From the NCBI GenBank assembly GCA_011800805.1, contig MPNW01000295.1, positions 1-11,619 of the forward strand: a DNA stretch of 11,619 bases, in the 5' to 3' direction. The stretch comes from Hirudo medicinalis. Taxonomy: Eukaryota; Annelida; Clitellata; Hirudinida; Hirudinidae. Below are positions 8,201 through 11,619 of this stretch, in pieces. The first letter of the stretch is position 1. Each line of letters begins with the position of its first letter. Below the pieces are notes generated by a model. That model did not search any database. It was given only the letters and a program-made list of their open reading frames with translations, and was not told where the DNA came from. The position numbers and the translations under genes are program-made.

Positions 8201-9798
8201 ATTTGGAAAATTCTTAATTCCTCACTATCTTATAGACATATTTTGAAAAATAATTGGACAGAAGCTATAGAATCAATTTTAAGACCCAGACAGGAAGGTA
8301 CGACAATATGCTAATCATTTTTTTTGGATATCCTTATGCATTAGTTTTTCTTCAAAAAAACTTCTTAGAGAATAAACTGCTGAGTGAATGTAGAAAAGTT
8401 TGGGTAGAAACTCATGATCCTTCCAAAGCTTTAGATGCTTTAAAGAATTACTCATGTGTTGAAAGAAAGTTACTGGAGGGACTTCAAAGATACTCTGAGA
8501 AAAATCATGTGGCAGCTCTCTCTATGGTAATTTTACTTGACATGCTTAATTATAATTTTAGACATTAATGCAGAAAATTTTGACCAGTCTTAATGGAAAG
8601 TTAAAATGGATATTAATAATAATAATAAATATGTTCGTGTAGCACCATAAGATTTTGAGCATCTTAGACCATTTATGTAATTCCACTTCCAAGGAGTGCC
8701 TTGTGATAGTTCAAGCTAGTTTATGAGCACAACATACAACAACTGTTGTTTTCAGGAATGCAACCCTATAAGATATCATGCAGGATAGTGAGGAATTTTT
8801 TTAAAAACTCAAAATAAGTTATATCAGGCCTGCATACAAAATGTTAGAAACATTGCCGAAAATGTATAAATATATTTTTAAAATTATAGACGGGCAATAG
8901 GTATTATTATTATCATCTCGAGAACCAATTAATATATATAAAAACTGTTTTTTGAAGAGCTCAATAGAAACATTTTTTTAACAATTCTTGCTAGATTCCT
9001 AGAAACATGAGACTCATGTATCTACATTCATATCAAAGCTTGATATGGAACAAAATTGTTTCTATGAGAGTTAATAAATTTTCAAGTTCTGTCTTGATAG
9101 GGGACCTCTTCCAAGCAAATGATTCAGATCAAAGTGAGGACTCGTGTTTGCATTCCTGTTTTTTATTTTAGAATTTTTATGAATAATTATCATTTAAGTT
9201 CAAATTGTGACCGAAGAAAATGTGTCTAATGTTCAAATAACTGATATCGTTCATCCTTTACCTGGGTTTGATGTGAAATATCCTGCAAATATTGTGAAGC
9301 AATGGTATGAGGATATTTTGAAAGCCGATGGCTTGAATGAATCTAGTTTCAAGCATAAGATAAGGTTGTATTTTGTTCATATTTTGCTCTAAATTCTCAT
9401 TTGAAACTAATATTAGCTATCAATTTCAATATTTTTAGAGAATATTCTTTACCTGGCACCTTCAGAAAAGTGATTGTACGTCCAACTCATTGCAGTTGGG
9501 GTGTGAGTAATTATAATGATTACCAGGTCCCACTTCTTGCTACAGATGTGGAGATTATGAAAGGGAATTTTTTAGACAATGAATCAGCAGGTTTGTATTT
9601 CATGATAATTACAAAATCTTTCAAACATCAACATTAATTATCTTGATTAATTTTGCAGGGAGTTCTACAGGGAAAAGATTCAAAGCATTGAAACTTGAGT
9701 TGAAACTACCAACATCATCTTATGCAACAATGGCTCTGAGGGAAATAGTTAGACAAGATACTTCTTCTTTGCATCAATCCACATTGAATGTAGAATGA
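5246..9798 (+). CDS. PUS7: PUS7, TruD-family RNA pseudouridine synthase, 14 coding exons
   Basis: The product converts uridine to pseudouridine in RNA; family substrates include tRNA position 13 and mRNA UNUAR-type sites, mainly in the nucleus. Coding exons: 5246-5316, 5432-5519, 6827-6919, 7063-7189, 7352-7526, 7584-7649, 7833-7895, 8039-8164, 8236-8297, 8369-8526, 8995-9133, 9199-9364, 9439-9590, 9659-9798. All 13 introns are GT-AG and all phases agree, giving 541 residues. Family blocks in order: YSDFIVNEI (25-33), an R3H-like helical insert (about 85-125), GTKDKR (169-174) with catalytic Asp172, GNFF (220-223), [12 protein letters not shown] (248-259), LMYLHSYQS (350-358), PLPGFDV (409-415), SYATMALRE (516-524). 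Human PUS7 has about 660 residues; the lack of its long N-terminal part may be real or lie in an unfound exon. Residues 348 (Met) and 359 (Leu) differ from the usual NNR and QSY. The gene appears intact. Function is inferred from family similarity. Confidence 0.93.
5593..5618. repeat. TA-rich microsatellite in PUS7 intron 2
   Basis: A run of TATATAC/TATATATATA words covers about 26 bp inside intron 2. Confidence 0.6.
5696..5930 (+). pseudogene. LINE C-terminal fragment in PUS7 intron 2
   Basis: One frame reads [20 protein letters not shown]. After a frameshift near 5835, a second frame reads [19 protein letters not shown]. The pattern V-x-A-R-G-x-x-G-R-S, then an E-A-x-E-x-A-S-x-W-x-W segment, is one I associate with the C-terminal tail of some invertebrate non-LTR retrotransposon polyproteins. 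No reverse transcriptase motif accompanies it. It is unlike the next fragment at 6080-6747, so it probably comes from a different family. It has the same orientation as PUS7. The assignment is from memory of the pattern. Confidence 0.45.
6080..6747 (+). pseudogene. LINE 3' end in PUS7 intron 2, 5'-truncated
   Basis: [11 protein letters not shown], then in another frame [20 protein letters not shown] and RRFTRAVF, and after a further shift [23 protein letters not shown] and [17 protein letters not shown] with [11 protein letters not shown], make up the thumb and C-terminal region of a CR1/Jockey-like reverse transcriptase. There are at least two frameshifts and an in-frame TAG at 6501, before the natural stop at 6624. 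A 3' untranslated part of about 120 bp ends in CTTCGACCGGATAAATAAAT, the short AAATA-rich tail expected of these elements. The copy is dead, 5'-truncated, and inserted in the sense direction. It accounts for about half of the largest PUS7 intron. Confidence 0.75.
8612..8629. repeat. TAA microsatellite in PUS7 intron 10
   Basis: About five units of AAT/TAA, within the 468-bp intron 8527-8994. Confidence 0.65.
8902..8914. repeat. ATT microsatellite in PUS7 intron 10
   Basis: Four units of ATT/TAT, a short tract in the same intron as the TAA tract at 8612. Confidence 0.5.
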
Positions 9799-9805
9799 AG
9801 CAGTT

Positions 9806-9811
9806 AATAAA
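9806..9811 (+). terminator. PUS7 polyadenylation signal candidate
   Basis: AATAAA begins seven bases after the TGA of PUS7 and is followed by T-rich sequence (GTTTCTCTTTGTTT). It is the only canonical hexamer close to the stop and would give a very short 3' untranslated region. Confidence 0.6.
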
Positions 9812-10221
9812 GTTTCTCTTTGTTTAAATAGAAAATTTGGTAAAAAAAGGTTACCAGCGTTTAAGCAGCTGGATATTATGATGTAAACAAGCAATCAGTA
9901 GTCTGGTTAATACTGGTAATAACTAGTAGGAGGAATGTCCACTCAGTCAATCCGGTTTGGCAACCAGCAACCCAACTTATCTTTGTTTAAAAGTATGCTT
10001 AAAGTATTCAAGTCGCCACCATTTCAATAATGTCATTAATTATTATCCGCCTAACTTTTATTATCCATAGACTAATATCAACCTCTAAATATGGTCTGGG
10101 CAGTCCTGATAGCGAGACCTCACTCCCTTAGGACTAACCCTTGAGCCGATGGCATTTTACTTTTCTGTTGATTTTGCACATTTACTTGGTTTGGCTCAAT
10201 AAAAAAAAACTAAATAAAAAA
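9812..10221. other. Region downstream of PUS7, no recognised gene
   Basis: I see no recognisable protein block. AGTCCT (10103-10108) and AGGACT (10130-10135) could pair, and the A-rich run at 10201-10230 precedes the ORF1-like fragment. The last part could be the decayed 5' side of that element. Confidence 0.4.
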
Positions 10222-10673
10222 AATCTTGAGACCCAGCTTAGGTCCAACAATTTGATGATTCACGGCATTCTCCTGAATCTACTTTTGCATAGGCTGCATC
10301 CAACTCTGTTGATGAGTTTATACAAAGGTCCCCCCAGAACTGATACAGTGAAAGCTGTTGTTGGGTGTTGTAGATCGAGACTTGATCTGGAATTCACTGC
10401 TGGGAAGAATACCTGGCCCTAAGAAGACTCCTCGATCTTTGGTTGTCAGCTTTGCAACTAGGATCGTCAAAGACAGGATGTTTGAATCAAGAAAACAGGA
10501 AGGAGTCACCAAAGTTTATATAAATGAACACCAGATCGAACTCTGAGATCTTTGCAATTGGAAGAAAACTCCTCAAAACCAGAAAAATTTCTTCTATCTG
10601 GACAAGAAACAGATACATTTATTTGAAACGTTCAGAATTAGGTAAACCCTGTAGGATCGCACATCCATCATAA
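10222..10673 (+). pseudogene. LINE ORF1-like protein with FP25-type domain, broken
   Basis: The order of blocks is NLETQLRSNNLMIHGI at the end of a coiled coil, then LDLEFTAGKN. After a frameshift come PKKTPRSLVVSFATRIVKDRMF, split here only by its own codons, and VYINEHQIEL. After a second shift come LFAIGRKLLKTRKISSIWTR and IYLKRSELGKPCRI, up to a TAA at 10671. This matches the RNA-binding C-terminal domain found in ORF1-like proteins of many invertebrate retroelements and related to the baculovirus FP25 protein family. In the family it binds RNA or nucleic acid. Here at least two frameshifts break it, and the usual motif between IHGI and the following helix is poorly kept. No reverse transcriptase follows; the LTR-like segment starts within a few bases of the stop. 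Confidence 0.6.
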
Positions 10674-10759
10674 TCATGTGCTGATCCTAGCCATATCAGC
10701 GATGACTTAGTCAGGCGCGCATCCTTTGTTTGTGGACATCCTCCTTTGTCCTGACTGGC

Positions 10760-10767
10760 TATTTAAG
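10760..10767 (+). promoter_or_regulatory. TATA-like box in the LTR
   Basis: TATTTAAG sits about 30 bp before a TCAGGGCATT segment that could serve as an initiator. It is about 70 bp ahead of the polyadenylation hexamers, an order that fits an LTR promoter. Confidence 0.4.
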
Positions 10768-10832
10768 AAGCTACGTCAGGGCATTCTTCCCTTAAGTCCA
10801 AATCATCTTAGTCATGCAACGGACTTTAATCA

Positions 10833-10842
10833 AATAAATAAA
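10833..10842 (+). terminator. Overlapping AATAAA signals in the LTR
   Basis: AATAAATAAA contains two overlapping AATAAA hexamers downstream of the TATA-like box. They lie between two copies of GGCATTCTTCCC (10779-10790 and 10844-10855). Confidence 0.5.
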
Positions 10843-10980
10843 TGGCATTCTTCCCCTCTCTCTCCTACTCTTCCCGCTACGCTGCTACTCCAGCAGTTAT
10901 GTTGTCAGTCGGAGCATTGTTGCCGTTGTTGTAATTAAACTTTGTAGCGAGCCAATGTCAATGCCGCTGTCGCTACGAAT

Positions 10981-10994
10981 TGGTGAACCCGATG
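10981..10994 (+). promoter_or_regulatory. tRNA-Trp-like primer binding site
   Basis: TGGTGAACCCGATG matches 12 of 14 positions of TGGTGACCCCGACG, the complement of the 3' end of animal tRNA-Trp. Gypsy-group elements such as the CsRn1 type are known to prime with this tRNA. The two differences are consistent with an old copy. Confidence 0.5.
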
Positions 10995-11619
10995 GAAAAC
11001 CACAGATCTCTCGATGAACCTCATCAACCGAGTGTTCTTCGTCATTTGCAGTCGCAGCAAATTGGTAACTCCGAAGAACACGCAACTACAACCAAGTTTC
11101 ATCAGCAAATCGGTGATCCAGAAGAACACGCATCATCAGTTTTCAAGTACAACTCAGACGAAGAACTTGCAACAACGCAACTCCGACACAGAACTGGCAA
11201 CAATCAGGTTTCGTCATCAAGTGATGAAGTCTCTCGGCGATAGGAAGATACACAACAAGAGATTGAGAGGGCACGGCAACAACTAAAAATCGAACATGAC
11301 TTCGACCTCAGCCTCAACTCAAATTTCAGTCACCTCAGCGTAGTAGCTTAAGTTCTCTAATCATCTCTCGCAGCCTTCAATCAGGGGACGTCAATCAACA
11401 CCAGCATCGAGGGAATTCGACAAACAACGATTTGGCAATCAACGTTCAGCAGCATCTGCACCCAGATCAACATCTCGCATCACATCTGCTCGAGCTCGAC
11501 GCAACAAACACCAACAGAGTCAATGGTATGTCGTCTCAACCTCACGTGAGCAACTCGACACAGTTCCAACGCTTAACACTAGCTGCAACTGTCTCACCAA
11601 CAACGTCCACTGCAGGCAC
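10995..11619 (+). pseudogene. Leader and possible gag start of the LTR element, cut by window edge
   Basis: After the primer site, the + strand is unusually GC- and CA-rich compared with the rest of the window. Several frames are open for long stretches: one of 87 codons at 10980-11243 rich in Q, E, H and S, and another open from about 11390 to the edge and rich in N, Q, H and L. No capsid, zinc knuckle, protease or reverse transcriptase motif is visible. The position just inside a primer binding site suggests leader or gag sequence. A short frame starting MTSTSAST at 11295 looks like a gag N-terminus but stops after about 15 codons. Assignment rests on position. Confidence 0.35.
11055..11132 (+). 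repeat. 48-bp imperfect tandem repeat
   Basis: CAGCAAATTGGTAACTCCGA at 11055 recurs as CAGCAAATCGGTGATCCAGA at 11103, and both continue GAACACGCA. The period is 48 bp, which keeps frame and encodes QQIGNSEEHA and then QQIGDPEEHA. A weaker third match (NSDEELATT) follows near 11150. Confidence 0.7.

Larger units (their letters stand above)
10677..10980 (+). mobile_element. Probable 5' LTR of a Gypsy-type retrotransposon
   Basis: This segment ends directly before a tRNA-like primer binding site. It has the internal order of an LTR: a TATA-like box at 10760, AATAAA signals at 10833-10842, then T/C-rich and GTTGTT-rich sequence. The left end is set at TGTG (10677) only because it starts with TG; it is not proven. 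The terminal CA expected at the right end is not seen. No second LTR lies in the window, since the element would continue past the right edge. A solo decayed LTR with leader is equally possible. Confidence 0.45.

Noticed and set aside
8254..8568. Open + strand frame of 104 codons
   Set aside because: It runs through PUS7 intron 9 (8298-8368). Only its second half is coding, as exon 8369-8526; the first part is in a different frame from exon 8236-8297.
10318..10512. Open - strand frame of 64 codons
   Set aside because: It is the shadow of the FP25-type ORF1-like fragment on the + strand.
11204..11230. TTGATGACGAAAC on the - strand as a second hammerhead core
   Set aside because: There is no room for stem II between the two core boxes, so it cannot fold as a hammerhead.
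1..11619. CRISPR array, bacterial operon or prophage
   Set aside because: There are no regularly spaced identical repeats and no ribosome-binding-site-driven gene series. The spliced PUS7 gene shows that the DNA is eukaryotic.
1..11619. tRNA and rRNA genes
   Set aside because: No segment with a full cloverleaf or conserved T-arm and B-box sequence was seen by eye; the tRNA-like match at 10981 is a primer binding site, not a gene.

Overview
The window looks like nuclear DNA of an animal, most likely an arthropod. It is AT-rich. It carries one multi-exon gene with GT-AG introns, many of them only 57-75 bp long, surrounded by decayed retrotransposons and DNA transposons of kinds common in invertebrates. 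The taxonomic call is inference from style and protein similarity; no marker fixes the species.

The one clearly living gene is PUS7, on the + strand from 5246 to 9798. It encodes the TruD-family RNA pseudouridine synthase. Fourteen exons joined by 13 GT-AG introns give an open frame of 541 codons plus stop, with every splice phase matching. The catalytic GTKDKR loop and the other TruD-family blocks are present. The ORF-poor stretch 8527-8994 is a real intron, and the exon after it (8995-9133) encodes the conserved LMYLHSYQS block. A splice acceptor ends just before the first ATG, so a 5' exon lies upstream but was not found.

Left of PUS7 (1-4505), from left to right: a BED-type zinc-finger remnant at the window edge; a degenerate TAACTG repeat; a hammerhead-ribozyme-like motif on the - strand (about 650-706); a 592-bp element with 26-bp terminal inverted repeats (741-1332); an unrecognised ORF and a pogo/Tigger-like transposase remnant on the - strand (1520-2269); then two different non-LTR retrotransposon (LINE) fragments joined head to tail near 2950. 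The second LINE fragment carries a broken RNase H domain and ends in two tandem, diverged copies of its 3' end.

Inside PUS7, intron 2 (5520-6826) contains two further LINE fragments. The second keeps its 3' tail.

Right of PUS7: about 400 bp without features, a broken LINE ORF1-like domain of the FP25 type (about 10222-10673), and then the 5' part of a probable LTR retrotransposon. That part has an LTR-like segment, a tRNA-Trp-like primer binding site at 10981 and a repeat-containing leader/gag-like region running off the right edge.

The transposon pieces do not form a shared system with PUS7. The observation most worth testing is the hammerhead-like motif, which has a complete catalytic core and stem III but an irregular stem II.
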